The notes beneath the pieces were generated by a model, which worked only from the letters and a program-made list of their open reading frames with translations, was not told the DNA's origin and made no database searches. The position numbers and the translations under genes were made by a program. A stretch of DNA of 24,711 bases from a virus: IMG/VR virus record IMGVR_UViG_3300006917_000146, positions 1 through 24,711 of that record; one strand, given 5' to 3'. Shown here piece by piece: positions 8,065-14,590 of this stretch. How positions within the stretch are numbered: the first letter of the stretch is position 1; each line of letters starts with the position of its first letter.

Positions 8065-8138
8065 GACAGGTTAAATAAAACCACCCTGCGTAGCCCCATC
8101 AACAACATCACCCCGCAAGGGAAAAGGAACCAATCATC

Positions 8139-9317
8139 ATGAAGGAATACATCGACCGTCAAGTCGAAATTCGTAACCGCGCATGGAACGAAGCAAAGTC
8201 GATCCTTGACAAAGCAGCAGCAGAAAAGCGTGACCTTTCAGCCGAGGAGGAGCAGACCTACAGTCGCATCTCCAAGGAACTCGAAGACCGCGCAGCAACC
8301 ATCGCAAAGCTCCGTGAAGACGAAGCTCGCGAATTGCGCCTCGATGCAGCAACCCGCGAAATCGCAGACCAGGCTCGCCCAATGGCAGCAGCACCAGTCG
8401 CAGACGACATCGCACACATTCGCTCACTCGTAATGAACGAAAAGCGCTCACACAACTTCGAGCGTCGCGACATTCTGAAGTCAAGCACCGGCTCCCCAGT
8501 GCCGACTTCGTTCTACGACCAAGTGATTATGAAGGCACGCCTCATCGCGCCAGTGCTTCAGACATCAACCGTCCTGAACACCGCAGGCGGAGAGAACCTC
8601 CAAATCCCATCGTTGTCGACTTATTCAGTAGGCACCGTGACGGGCGAAGGTTCAGCCATTGGCGAGAGCGACCCAGTATTCAACTCGTTCATCACATTGA
8701 ACGCGTACAAATACAGCTTCCTCGTGCAGCTCTCAACAGAACTGCTCGAAGACGCAGGCGTTGACATTCTCGGCTTCATGGCAGACCAAGTCGGTAACGC
8801 ACTTGGCTACGCCGTAGGTTCAGCATTGACCGTTGGAACTGGCACCGACCAGCCAAAGGGCATCGTCACTGCATCAGCAGTAGGCGGAACCGCAGGCACC
8901 GCGACAGCATTCACCGCAGACAACCTCATCGACTTGCTCTACAGCTTGGATGGCGCAGCACGCAACCTCCCAGGCGTGGGCTGGATGATGAACGGCAAGT
9001 CAGTAGGCGCAGTTCGAAAGTTGAAGGACACCGCCGGGAATTATGTATTCCAGCCAAGTCTTTCGATGGAGAGCCCAGACATGCTGCTTGGCAAACCAAT
9101 CTACGAGAACCCATCAATGGTTGACGTTGCGACAACGACCAAGTCGGTCATCGTTGGTCACTTGCCTTCGTACTACGTACGCACCGTAGGCGGCCTCCGT
9201 TTGGATCGAAGCGACGACTACGCATTCAACGCAGGACTCGTGACCTTCCGGGCCACATTCCGGGTCGACGGCAACTTGCCACAAACCAGCCACATCAAGC
9301 ACCTGCTCCAGCCATAA
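8139..9317 (+). CDS. Major capsid protein (HK97 fold)
   Basis: A 392-residue phage_capsid family protein. Residues 1-80 are strongly charged and helical (EYIDRQVEIRNRAWNEAKS onward), matching the delta or scaffold domain that directs shell assembly and is removed by the protease. After a linker at about 80-115, the shell domain begins near SSTGSPVPTSFYDQ. It continues with QIPSLSTYSVGTVTGEGSAI, LVQLSTELLEDAGVDILGFM and GTGTDQPKGIV, all typical of this family. The end GLVTFRATFRVDGNLPQTSH is the usual final strand region. The exact cleavage site cannot be read. A Shine-Dalgarno-like AAAAGG lies at 8122-8127. Codon use differs from its neighbours: lysine is mostly AAG here and mostly AAA elsewhere, consistent with selection for high expression. 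Confidence 0.95.
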   Translation: MKEYIDRQVEIRNRAWNEAKSILDKAAAEKRDLSAEEEQTYSRISKELEDRAATIAKLREDEARELRLDAATREIADQARPMAAAPVADDIAHIRSLVMNEKRSHNFERRDILKSSTGSPVPTSFYDQVIMKARLIAPVLQTSTVLNTAGGENLQIPSLSTYSVGTVTGEGSAIGESDPVFNSFITLNAYKYSFLVQLSTELLEDAGVDILGFMADQVGNALGYAVGSALTVGTGTDQPKGIVTASAVGGTAGTATAFTADNLIDLLYSLDGAARNLPGVGWMMNGKSVGAVRKLKDTAGNYVFQPSLSMESPDMLLGKPIYENPSMVDVATTTKSVIVGHLPSYYVRTVGGLRLDRSDDYAFNAGLVTFRATFRVDGNLPQTSHIKHLLQP

Positions 9318-9359
9318 CAAGCTGACAGATGCAAGCGCTGCCGCAAGGCGGCTAACTTT

Positions 9360-9394
9360 GAGGGCGACGCGAACACGCAGGGCGCGTCGCCCTC
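9360..9394 (+). terminator. Strong hairpin after the capsid gene, candidate terminator or attenuator
   Basis: GAGGGCGACGCG (9360-9371) pairs perfectly with CGCGTCGCCCTC (9383-9394), a 12-bp GC-rich stem with an 11-nt loop. The sequence after it (ATCTATTCCC) has few T residues, so it is not a textbook intrinsic terminator. A smaller hairpin (GCCGC/GCGGC) lies just upstream at about 9340-9352. A partial terminator or mRNA 3'-end stabiliser would explain high capsid expression relative to the following genes. Confidence 0.6.
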
Positions 9395-9427
9395 ATCTAT
9401 TCCCTGCGACCTGCGAAGGAGACAAAG

Positions 9428-10738
9428 GTGGGCAATGCGCGTAATCATCCAGAACATAATGGTCGAGTTACCAGACCTCGAAGCGCAGCTCCTGCTGCAC
9501 CGAGGCATAGCGCACTTACCGGAACAAGCGGACGAACCAACAGAGACACGTTACGAATCCTCTGGTACTCAAACGCGCCCTTCGCGCCAACAGGCTACGG
9601 CACGCAAACCGCGCAAGCAGTCCCCAGGCTCATCAAAGAAGGCCACGAAGTAGCCATCCACGCGATGTACGGCATCGAAGGCGTAGCTTCGATGTGGAAC
9701 GGCATCAAGCTCTATCCACGAGGAATGGCACCATACAGCGACGACATTCTCACAGCACACTGGATGGATTGGTCAAACGGCAACAAAAACATCCCAGCAA
9801 TGCTCATGACACTTTTCGATGTTTGGGTATTGAAATCACCTTCTCTAAACCAGATAACAAACATCGCATCGTGGGTACCAATTGACCACGCACCATGCCC
9901 ACAAGAAGTCGTCGCCTGGTGCAAACGCGACAACGTCAAACCAATCGCAATGTCACAATTCGGACTACGAATGCTTGAAACAGAAGGCGTCGAGGCCTTC
10001 TACGCGCCACACGGAATCGACGCAACATTCAAACCAACACCAAAGTGGAGCAACGGGCAACGCGAATACACAGGACGCGAACTCATGCAAATACCAGAAG
10101 ACAAATTTGTGGTGATGATGAACGCAGCAAACAAAGGACAAAACCCATCGCGTAAATCATTCGGAGAAAACCTGCTGGCCTTTTCGATTTTCGCGCAAAA
10201 CAAACCAGACGCAATCATCTACCTGCACACAGAACGCGACGGAGCAATGGGAGGAATCAACCTCACACCATTACTAGAAGCCTGCGGAATTCAACCACAC
10301 CAATACAAAATTGTGGACCAATACTCCTATCGCGCCGGCTTCCCACAAGGCGCACTCGCAGCGATGTATACAGCAGCAGACGTCCTACTTGCCTGCAGCA
10401 TGGGCGAAGGCTTCGGCATTCCAGTGATCGAAGCACAAGCCTGCGGAACACAAGTCATCGTCTCAAACTTCACCGCACAACCAGAACTTATCGGAGCAGG
10501 CTGGGCAGTCGACGTACAACCATTCTGGGACGCACACCAAAAGTCATGGTTCTGCACACCACAAGTCCCATCCATCGTTGACGCATTAAACGAGGCATAC
10601 AAAACAACACGAGGAACAAACCAAACAGCCGTCGATTTTGCGAAAGACTACGAAGCAGACCAAGTCTGGGAAACACACTGGCAACCAATTATGAAAGAGC
10701 TCATCGCATGGTGCCATGCATCATTATCCCAGTCTTGA
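9428..10738 (+). CDS. GT-B glycosyltransferase (GT4-like)
   Basis: A 436-residue ORF. From about residue 41 it is a clear GT-B glycosyltransferase: TLRILWYSNAPFAPTGYGTQ begins the N-terminal Rossmann domain, and the C-terminal domain carries AMYTAADVLLACSMGEGFGI with the EX7E pair E327/E335 followed by QACGTQVIVSN, which binds the nucleotide-sugar donor. It has no signal peptide or membrane segment, so it acts in the cytoplasm. The first 40 residues look non-conserved and overlap a better-looking ORF in another frame at 9435. The only available start in frame is GTG 9428, with AAGGAG at 9416-9421. It begins a three-gene sugar-related cassette inserted between capsid and connector. The acceptor, probably a virion protein or host surface glycan, is inferred. 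Confidence 0.85.
   Translation: MGNARNHPEHNGRVTRPRSAAPAAPRHSALTGTSGRTNRDTLRILWYSNAPFAPTGYGTQTAQAVPRLIKEGHEVAIHAMYGIEGVASMWNGIKLYPRGMAPYSDDILTAHWMDWSNGNKNIPAMLMTLFDVWVLKSPSLNQITNIASWVPIDHAPCPQEVVAWCKRDNVKPIAMSQFGLRMLETEGVEAFYAPHGIDATFKPTPKWSNGQREYTGRELMQIPEDKFVVMMNAANKGQNPSRKSFGENLLAFSIFAQNKPDAIIYLHTERDGAMGGINLTPLLEACGIQPHQYKIVDQYSYRAGFPQGALAAMYTAADVLLACSMGEGFGIPVIEAQACGTQVIVSNFTAQPELIGAGWAVDVQPFWDAHQKSWFCTPQVPSIVDALNEAYKTTRGTNQTAVDFAKDYEADQVWETHWQPIMKELIAWCHASLSQS
9435..9653 (+). CDS. Small ORF overlapping the glycosyltransferase start; possibly a separate or frame-broken gene
   Basis: A 72-residue ORF (ATG 9435) in a different frame from the glycosyltransferase. Residues 1-38 (MRVIIQNIMVELPDLEAQLL, then LHRGIAHLPEQADEPT) look like a real small phage protein of the kind found directly after capsid genes, where a strand-turn-helix is followed by an acidic tail. 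Residues 40-72 are Arg/Lys/Pro/Gln-rich and look like an out-of-frame shadow of the glycosyltransferase. The better-looking coding therefore switches from this frame to the glycosyltransferase frame at about 9545-9555. AAGGAG at 9416-9421 is 13 nt from this ATG, longer than usual. Either both overlap genuinely, or a frame change joins them. Confidence 0.4.
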   Translation: MRVIIQNIMVELPDLEAQLLLHRGIAHLPEQADEPTETRYESSGTQTRPSRQQATARKPRKQSPGSSKKATK

Positions 10739-11376
10739 ACCGCTACGACCTCCTCGAACGCGCCATCAAATCAATCGACTACCCAGTCGAAGAACTTCTC
10801 ATCATTGACAACGGAGGACAAAGCACACTCAACGATTACCCCTGGATAATCGATAGACGACACGTGAAAAATTATCGCGTTTGGAGCATGCCAACAAACC
10901 TCGGCGTAGCACCATCATGGAACCTCGGCATCAAAGCAACACCACACGCACGCGGCTGGATACTCATGAACTCAGACGCAGCATTCGAACCAGGCCAACT
11001 CGAACACTTCCACAACGACACAACAGAAGAAGCTATCATCTTCACAAGCGCAACGCCAGGCTGGTCATGCGTATGGATAGGAGCCAACGTCGTAAAGAAG
11101 ATAGGCCTGTTCTCAGAATGCTACGTGCCCGCTTACTTCGAAGACAACGACTACGAACAACGAGCCAGGAACAACGGCATACCAATACTCATATCAGACG
11201 CAGCCGTAAAACACGACAACTCATCCACAATAAACTCATCTCCAGAACTAAGCGAAAAAAACGCTCGCAGCTTCCAAGCAAACCAAAACCTACACATCGA
11301 GAGATGGCAAAACGGAACACCACCAATAGGACAATGGGACCTAACACGACGAAGGGAACTCGGCTGGGATGCTTAA
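10708..11376 (+). CDS. GT-A glycosyltransferase (GT2-like)
   Basis: A 222-residue protein. It opens with the GT2 strand IIIPVLNRYDLLERAI (about 5-20), followed by ELLIIDNGG. The metal- and sugar-nucleotide region is GWILMNSDAAF, where NSD (88-90) stands in the DXD position. FEDNDYEQRARNNGI near 143-157 matches the acidic segment seen in rhamnosyl- and related GT2 enzymes. It is short for the family but has the whole GT-A core, with no membrane segment. It overlaps the GT-B gene by 31 nt and the next gene by 8 nt, so the three are co-translated. Donor and acceptor are unknown; a role in adding a second sugar to the same glycan is inferred. Confidence 0.87.
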   Translation: MVPCIIIPVLNRYDLLERAIKSIDYPVEELLIIDNGGQSTLNDYPWIIDRRHVKNYRVWSMPTNLGVAPSWNLGIKATPHARGWILMNSDAAFEPGQLEHFHNDTTEEAIIFTSATPGWSCVWIGANVVKKIGLFSECYVPAYFEDNDYEQRARNNGIPILISDAAVKHDNSSTINSSPELSEKNARSFQANQNLHIERWQNGTPPIGQWDLTRRRELGWDA

Positions 11377-12019
11377 ACTCGAAGACTTCAAAAACAAACA
11401 CAAAGACGAAACGATCCACGTCTTCGGTTCAGGCGCAACACTGAACTACCTAGACCCCGCCTACTTCAACAACACAACAAACATAACGACCAACTTCGCC
11501 GGGTCCATCTTCGGACTCAAAAACTATTACTGCTTCAGCCACTACCACGAAGACAGCAGAAAAGAAAACAACAAACCAGAATGCGCTGCAGTTTTCACCC
11601 CAGACAAAGAACACGGAACAGACGGCTACTTCATCGACATCCAAGAAAACATCGTGCTATTCGAAGCAACACAAGGAAGACCAGGCGCCTCATTTGATCC
11701 ACAAGGAAAAGACTGGCCAACCAAAGAAAACAGCCTCGTAGTCGGATCATCAGGAATACACGGAGCCATGCACCTAGCCGCATACATGGGCGCAAAATTC
11801 ATCGTCCTCGTAGCAGCAGACTGCGGAACACTTGGAGGCAACCATCGCATCAACGGCTACCCAACAGGCGACACCCACTGGCAGCTCTACGAAATTCACC
11901 TAAGAAGAATGAAACAACGGCTCCACCAAACCTACGGATGCCAAACCTACTCACTCAACCCATTCATCAACTACAGCCTCGAAGGGACACCATACAGAGG
12001 CCACGCAACCATCAACTAG
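11369..12019 (+). CDS. MptE/DUF115-like Rossmann protein, probable glycan-related enzyme
   Basis: A 216-residue protein. ETIHVFGSGATLNYLDP (about 14-30) is a nucleotide-binding-type GSG loop, and about 124-153 has VGSSGIHGAMHLAAYMGAKF followed by IVLVAADCGT. This two-part pattern resembles the MptE-like/DUF115 fold, a group that includes flagellin-modifying Maf-type glycosyltransferases and sialyltransferase-like proteins. The late segment GNHRINGYPTGDTHWQLY could contribute to substrate binding. It overlaps the GT2 gene by 8 nt and closes the cassette. I am confident of the general fold class, less so of catalysis; a sugar-transfer role rests mainly on context. Confidence 0.6.
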   Translation: MLKLEDFKNKHKDETIHVFGSGATLNYLDPAYFNNTTNITTNFAGSIFGLKNYYCFSHYHEDSRKENNKPECAAVFTPDKEHGTDGYFIDIQENIVLFEATQGRPGASFDPQGKDWPTKENSLVVGSSGIHGAMHLAAYMGAKFIVLVAADCGTLGGNHRINGYPTGDTHWQLYEIHLRRMKQRLHQTYGCQTYSLNPFINYSLEGTPYRGHATIN

Positions 12020-12030
12020 AATTACCAATC
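12017..12030 (+). promoter_or_regulatory. Candidate leaderless -10 element of the connector gene
   Basis: TAGAAT (12017-12022) lies 8 nt before ATG 12031, and no Shine-Dalgarno precedes that ATG. No convincing -35 box is present. The TAG is the stop codon of the preceding gene. The same nine bases, TAGAATTAC, recur before the tape measure start. Confidence 0.4.
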
Positions 12031-12654
12031 ATGAGCGGACCAAACTACGCAACGCGCAACCAGATCAAAGCAGCACTACGCATAGGAACCGCTGACACCA
12101 TCGACGACGACCTAATCGACAACTGCGCAGGAGCAGCATCACGCCTCATCGACGGATACTGCAGCCGCAAATTCTGGACAAGCGGAACAGCAGAAACACG
12201 CCTCTACACAGCAAGCAACGCCTACGTGTGTCAAATAGACGACATCGCAGGAACAGCAATCACCCTGCAAAGTTCAACAAACGCAGACGGAACATTCGAC
12301 GTCACGTGGCAACCAAACGACTACCAGCTCGAACCACTCAACGGAACACTCGACGGACTTACCTGGTCATACGACCGCATTCGAGCAACAGGCGACTACG
12401 TGTTTCCAAACATCGACACCACCTACGGAGAACAAGCGCTAGTAAAACTAACCGCAGTCTTCGGCTGGCCAAGCATCCCAGAACCAATAACACAAGCAAC
12501 CATCATCCAAGCATCACGCATCTTCAAACGATACGACTCACCACTTGGCGTCGCCGGCTTCGGAGACTTAGGAGCAATTCGAGTAAGCCGCGCACTTGAC
12601 CCAGACGTCGCACAGCTCGTAGAACCATACAGAAGAATGCGACAATTCGCGTGA
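12031..12654 (+). CDS. Head-tail connector protein (gp6-like adaptor)
   Basis: A 207-residue protein. NYATRNQIKAALRIGTADTI, then DDDLIDNCAGAASRLIDGYC (about 5-45), is the helical start of the gp6/connector family, which forms the adaptor ring under the portal. A beta-rich insertion follows, then the helical end ITQATIIQASRIFKRYDSPL and VEPYRRMRQFA. I chose ATG 12031; the open frame extends upstream to 11938, but those 31 codons overlap the previous gene and look like a shadow. The stop TGA overlaps the GTG start of the next gene. It resumes the standard head-tail order after the glycosylation cassette. Confidence 0.8.
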   Translation: MSGPNYATRNQIKAALRIGTADTIDDDLIDNCAGAASRLIDGYCSRKFWTSGTAETRLYTASNAYVCQIDDIAGTAITLQSSTNADGTFDVTWQPNDYQLEPLNGTLDGLTWSYDRIRATGDYVFPNIDTTYGEQALVKLTAVFGWPSIPEPITQATIIQASRIFKRYDSPLGVAGFGDLGAIRVSRALDPDVAQLVEPYRRMRQFA

Positions 12655-13058
12655 GCGCAACAGTCACAGAAATAAAACAAGGCATCGCAAATGCCCTCGC
12701 AACGATCTCAGGACTTCGCAGCTACGCATACCAACCAGACAACCTGAACCCACCATTCGCATGGCCAATGCTGGACACAGTGACATACAACGGCGCGATG
12801 CGCGGAGGACTCATCACGCACGTTTTCACCGTCACCGTTGTCGTTGGAAGGGCAGCAGAACGAACAGCACAGAACGCCCTAGACGGCTACGTCGCATACG
12901 ACTCCACGACCTCCATACGAGCAGCGCTCGAAGCAGACAGAACCCTCGGAGGCGTAGTCCAGAACTTGCTGGTTGAATCAGCAAACAACATCTCAACAAC
13001 AGAAGGCAACGACACCACCTACCTGATGGTGGACTTCCGCGTCGTTGTTTACGCATAG
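12651..13058 (+). CDS. Tail terminator / tail completion protein
   Basis: A 135-residue protein starting at GTG 12651, overlapping the previous stop (GTGA). The middle region with YNGAMRGGLITHVFTVTVVV, the helix AAERTAQNALDGYVAYDSTT, SIRAALEADRTLGGVVQNLL, and the final strand TTYLMVDFRVVVYA match the small tail terminator family of actinobacterial siphoviruses. That protein caps the finished tail tube and joins it to the head. The position just before the major tail protein fits. No other start in the frame would keep the N-terminal helix. Confidence 0.78.
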   Translation: MSATVTEIKQGIANALATISGLRSYAYQPDNLNPPFAWPMLDTVTYNGAMRGGLITHVFTVTVVVGRAAERTAQNALDGYVAYDSTTSIRAALEADRTLGGVVQNLLVESANNISTTEGNDTTYLMVDFRVVVYA

Positions 13059-13063
13059 ATTTA

Positions 13064-13093
13064 TTTACAGGACGAACTCCGCCCTGTTAGAGT
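13064..13093 (+). promoter_or_regulatory. Candidate promoter for the major tail protein gene
   Basis: TTTACA (13064-13069) and TAGAGT (13088-13093) are 18 bp apart in an 80-nt gap between genes. Transcription would begin near 13100, followed by AGGAG (13126-13130) and the ATG at 13139. A separate promoter would fit the need for many tail tube subunits. Confidence 0.45.
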
Positions 13094-13138
13094 TTCCACA
13101 AGCAACAGTTCTAGTGCCGAAGGGCAGGAGAAAAACAA

Positions 13139-13564
13139 ATGGCAAAGCAAGTCCTCACAAACGTCGCTGTCACATTCGGCACCGCAGCAACTGACATTAC
13201 AAGCTACGTCGCATCATGCACGTTGAACTTGACCGCAGCAGAAGTGACCACCACCTCATTCGGTTCGAGCGGCGCAGTAACCCGCGTGCAAGGACTCAAA
13301 GACCACAGCGTCACACTTGAACTTCATCAGGATTATCCAACAATTGAAAAATTGTTCTACGATGCATTCGCAAACGGCACCTCAGTACCAATGACGATCA
13401 AGCCGAACGGAACAGCCGCTGCTTCTTCCAGCAATCCACAGTACGCATTCAACGTGCTGCCTGTTTCCTGGACGCCTGTGGCCGGCGCCGTTGGTGACCT
13501 CGCAACAGCATCGATCACCTATCCAATCGACGGCGCAGTAACCAAGACAGGCACCGGCGCCTAA
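13139..13564 (+). CDS. Major tail protein (tail tube subunit)
   Basis: A 141-residue beta-rich protein. VAVTFGTAATDITSYVASCT, then AEVTTTSFGSSGAVTRVQGL, then KDHSVTLELHQDY and IEKLFYDAFANGTSVPMTIK match the compact tail tube family of actinobacterial phages. The end is GAVGDLATASITYPIDGAVT. It polymerises into the hollow tail tube. AGGAG precedes the ATG with 8-nt spacing, a strong start, and the gene has its own candidate promoter. Its position directly before the tail assembly chaperone is canonical. Confidence 0.9.
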   Translation: MAKQVLTNVAVTFGTAATDITSYVASCTLNLTAAEVTTTSFGSSGAVTRVQGLKDHSVTLELHQDYPTIEKLFYDAFANGTSVPMTIKPNGTAAASSSNPQYAFNVLPVSWTPVAGAVGDLATASITYPIDGAVTKTGTGA

Positions 13565-13598
13565 TTAATTCCCAACCCTTACCTGCGGAGGTAAAAGA

Positions 13599-13889
13599 AT
13601 GAAACTCGCACTCGAAGTAACAAGTGCACTCGACAAGAAGAAGCGCGTCATCGTTGCCGCGTTCCCAGACTTCATCGCATTCGAAAACCGCTTCAACAGA
13701 AGCGTCGCAAAATTCGAAACAGAACTAACACTCAACGACCTCGCATTCCTCGCATGGAACAGCGAACACCGCACAAAGAAGACAGGCCTCGACTTTGATA
13801 CATGGTGCAGCGAAGTTGAATCATTAGAACTTGGTGACCAGGCGGAGGCAACGATCGTCCCTTTGGAGATCAGTCAGCCCACTGGATAA
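13599..13889 (+). CDS. Tail assembly chaperone, short form (G-type)
   Basis: A 96-residue protein starting after a strong GGAGGT Shine-Dalgarno (13586-13591). It contains KKKRVIVAAFPDFIAFENRF, then the helical TLNDLAFLAWNSEHRTKK and LDFDTWCSEVESLELG, typical of phage G-type tail chaperones. It binds the tape measure protein during tail assembly and is not part of the finished virion. Near its 3' end lies a CCCTTTG slippery heptamer at which a fraction of ribosomes should shift to the -1 frame and make the longer form. The family and position between major tail protein and tape measure support the call. Confidence 0.88.
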   Translation: MKLALEVTSALDKKKRVIVAAFPDFIAFENRFNRSVAKFETELTLNDLAFLAWNSEHRTKKTGLDFDTWCSEVESLELGDQAEATIVPLEISQPTG

Positions 13890-14008
13890 TCGCGTACCTT
13901 TCCTGCGAAACAGGAATAGCGCCTTCAGTGCTGCTGGCAGAAACACCTCGGATGATTTTCACAATGCTCGCATACTTGCGATGGAGAGCAATACAACAAA
14001 ACAAGTAA
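13599..14008 (+). CDS. Tail assembly chaperone, long -1 frameshift form (GT-type fusion)
   Basis: Predicted product of a programmed -1 frameshift at CCCTTTG (13859-13865). The first 89 residues are those of the short form; after the slip, translation resumes at 13865 in the -1 frame for 47 codons to TAA 14006-14008, giving 136 residues. The extension reads GDQSAHWIIAYLSCETGIAP, then SVLLAETPRMIFTMLAYLRW and RAIQQNK. That is the classic T-domain pattern: a W-I-I-A-Y-L-S helix, then a helix ending in LRWRA. The T domain has no start codon of its own, so frameshifting is the only obvious route to its expression. Such paired products are established for long-tailed phages. Confidence 0.85.
13859..13865 (+). 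other. Programmed -1 ribosomal frameshift site (CCCTTTG)
   Basis: C CCT TTG in the chaperone frame is a perfect X XXY YYZ heptamer. Both tRNAs can re-pair on CCC TTT after a one-base slip. The zero-frame stop is 24 nt downstream and the -1 frame stays open to 14008. A 6-bp hairpin (TTCCTG/CAGGAA, 13900-13916) begins 34 nt downstream, further than a usual stimulatory structure. Confidence 0.85.
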
Positions 14009-14017
14009 CCTGAAGAC

Positions 14018-14548
14018 ATGGCAGCAACAGGACTACCGCTTGGACGAGCAGGACAAGTAACGATTGCGCCGAGCGGCAACGACCCGATAGTCATTGAAGG
14101 CATCGCGGAATTCTTACGAGCCGCATCAAAGGCAGACGAGAACTTCAACAAGGAGATGCGCCTCGCCGCAAAACAAGTCGCGCAGCTCATAGTTGACGGA
14201 GCCAAAGTAGAAGCGTCCACCGTGACCAGAAACAGGCAAGCCGAGCAAGTGATGAAGGGAATGAAGGCCAGAAGCGACCGCATCCCAACCGTCGCCCTTT
14301 CACCAAAGGAGGGCTTCGTTTCATTAAGCAGACCCAACCGACTCCGCAAACGCAAAGTCACACGTGGGGACGTTTTCTTCGGGGCGGAATTCGGAGGCGG
14401 CGCAAGGCCCACGACCCGCCAATTCTTAAGGCACCGAGGACGAAGCGGCTACTTCTTCTGGCAGACGGTCCGCAAGAAACGCAACGAAATAGCGACGGAA
14501 TACCTCAAAGCCATCCAGGGCGTGCTCGACAAATTAGCCAGTGATTGA
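14018..14548 (+). CDS. HK97 gp10-like tail completion or minor tail protein
   Basis: A 176-residue basic protein. IEGIAEFLRAASKADENFNK and EMRLAAKQVAQLIVDGAK (about 26-65) form the helical start, VALSPKEGFVSLSRPN begins the beta region, and FFGAEFGGGARPTTRQFLRH followed by GYFFWQTVRKKRNEI gives the family-like 'FGAEFG...PFLR' ending. It resembles the gp10-like joining proteins, which usually lie upstream with the connector. Here it follows the chaperone, an uncommon position, so a minor tail role is the alternative. Its start lies 9 nt after the frameshift product's stop with only a weak GAAG upstream. Confidence 0.55.
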   Translation: MAATGLPLGRAGQVTIAPSGNDPIVIEGIAEFLRAASKADENFNKEMRLAAKQVAQLIVDGAKVEASTVTRNRQAEQVMKGMKARSDRIPTVALSPKEGFVSLSRPNRLRKRKVTRGDVFFGAEFGGGARPTTRQFLRHRGRSGYFFWQTVRKKRNEIATEYLKAIQGVLDKLASD

Positions 14549-14573
14549 ACCAGCCCAAGCCCGCGAGTAGGGT
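14545..14573 (+). promoter_or_regulatory. Candidate promoter for the primase-like gene
   Basis: TTGAAC (14545-14550) and TAGGGT (14568-14573) are 17 bp apart, just upstream of the AGGAGG Shine-Dalgarno (14581-14586) of the gene at 14591. The -35 overlaps the stop codon of the preceding gene. With transcription starting near 14580 the leader would be very short and would barely include the Shine-Dalgarno. It suggests that the gene is expressed independently of the tail operon. Confidence 0.45.
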
Positions 14574-14590
14574 ACAGGGAAGGAGGACCA

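Noticed and set aside
8046-8076. Alternative capsid promoter TTGCTG / TTAAAT
   Set aside because: The 19-bp spacing is long and the -10 weak; TTGACC-17-TAGTCT just upstream is a better match.
12056-12061. Search for tRNA genes, integrase, repressor or attachment sites across the window
   Set aside because: No cloverleaf, CCA-ending stem, recombinase motif or long direct repeat was recognised; by-eye reading cannot exclude a divergent tRNA.
13831-14013. 60-residue ORF starting with ATG in the third frame of the chaperone region
   Set aside because: Its Arg/Asn/Ser-rich sequence has no resemblance to a T domain. The -1 frame read after CCCTTTG has the expected T-domain pattern instead.
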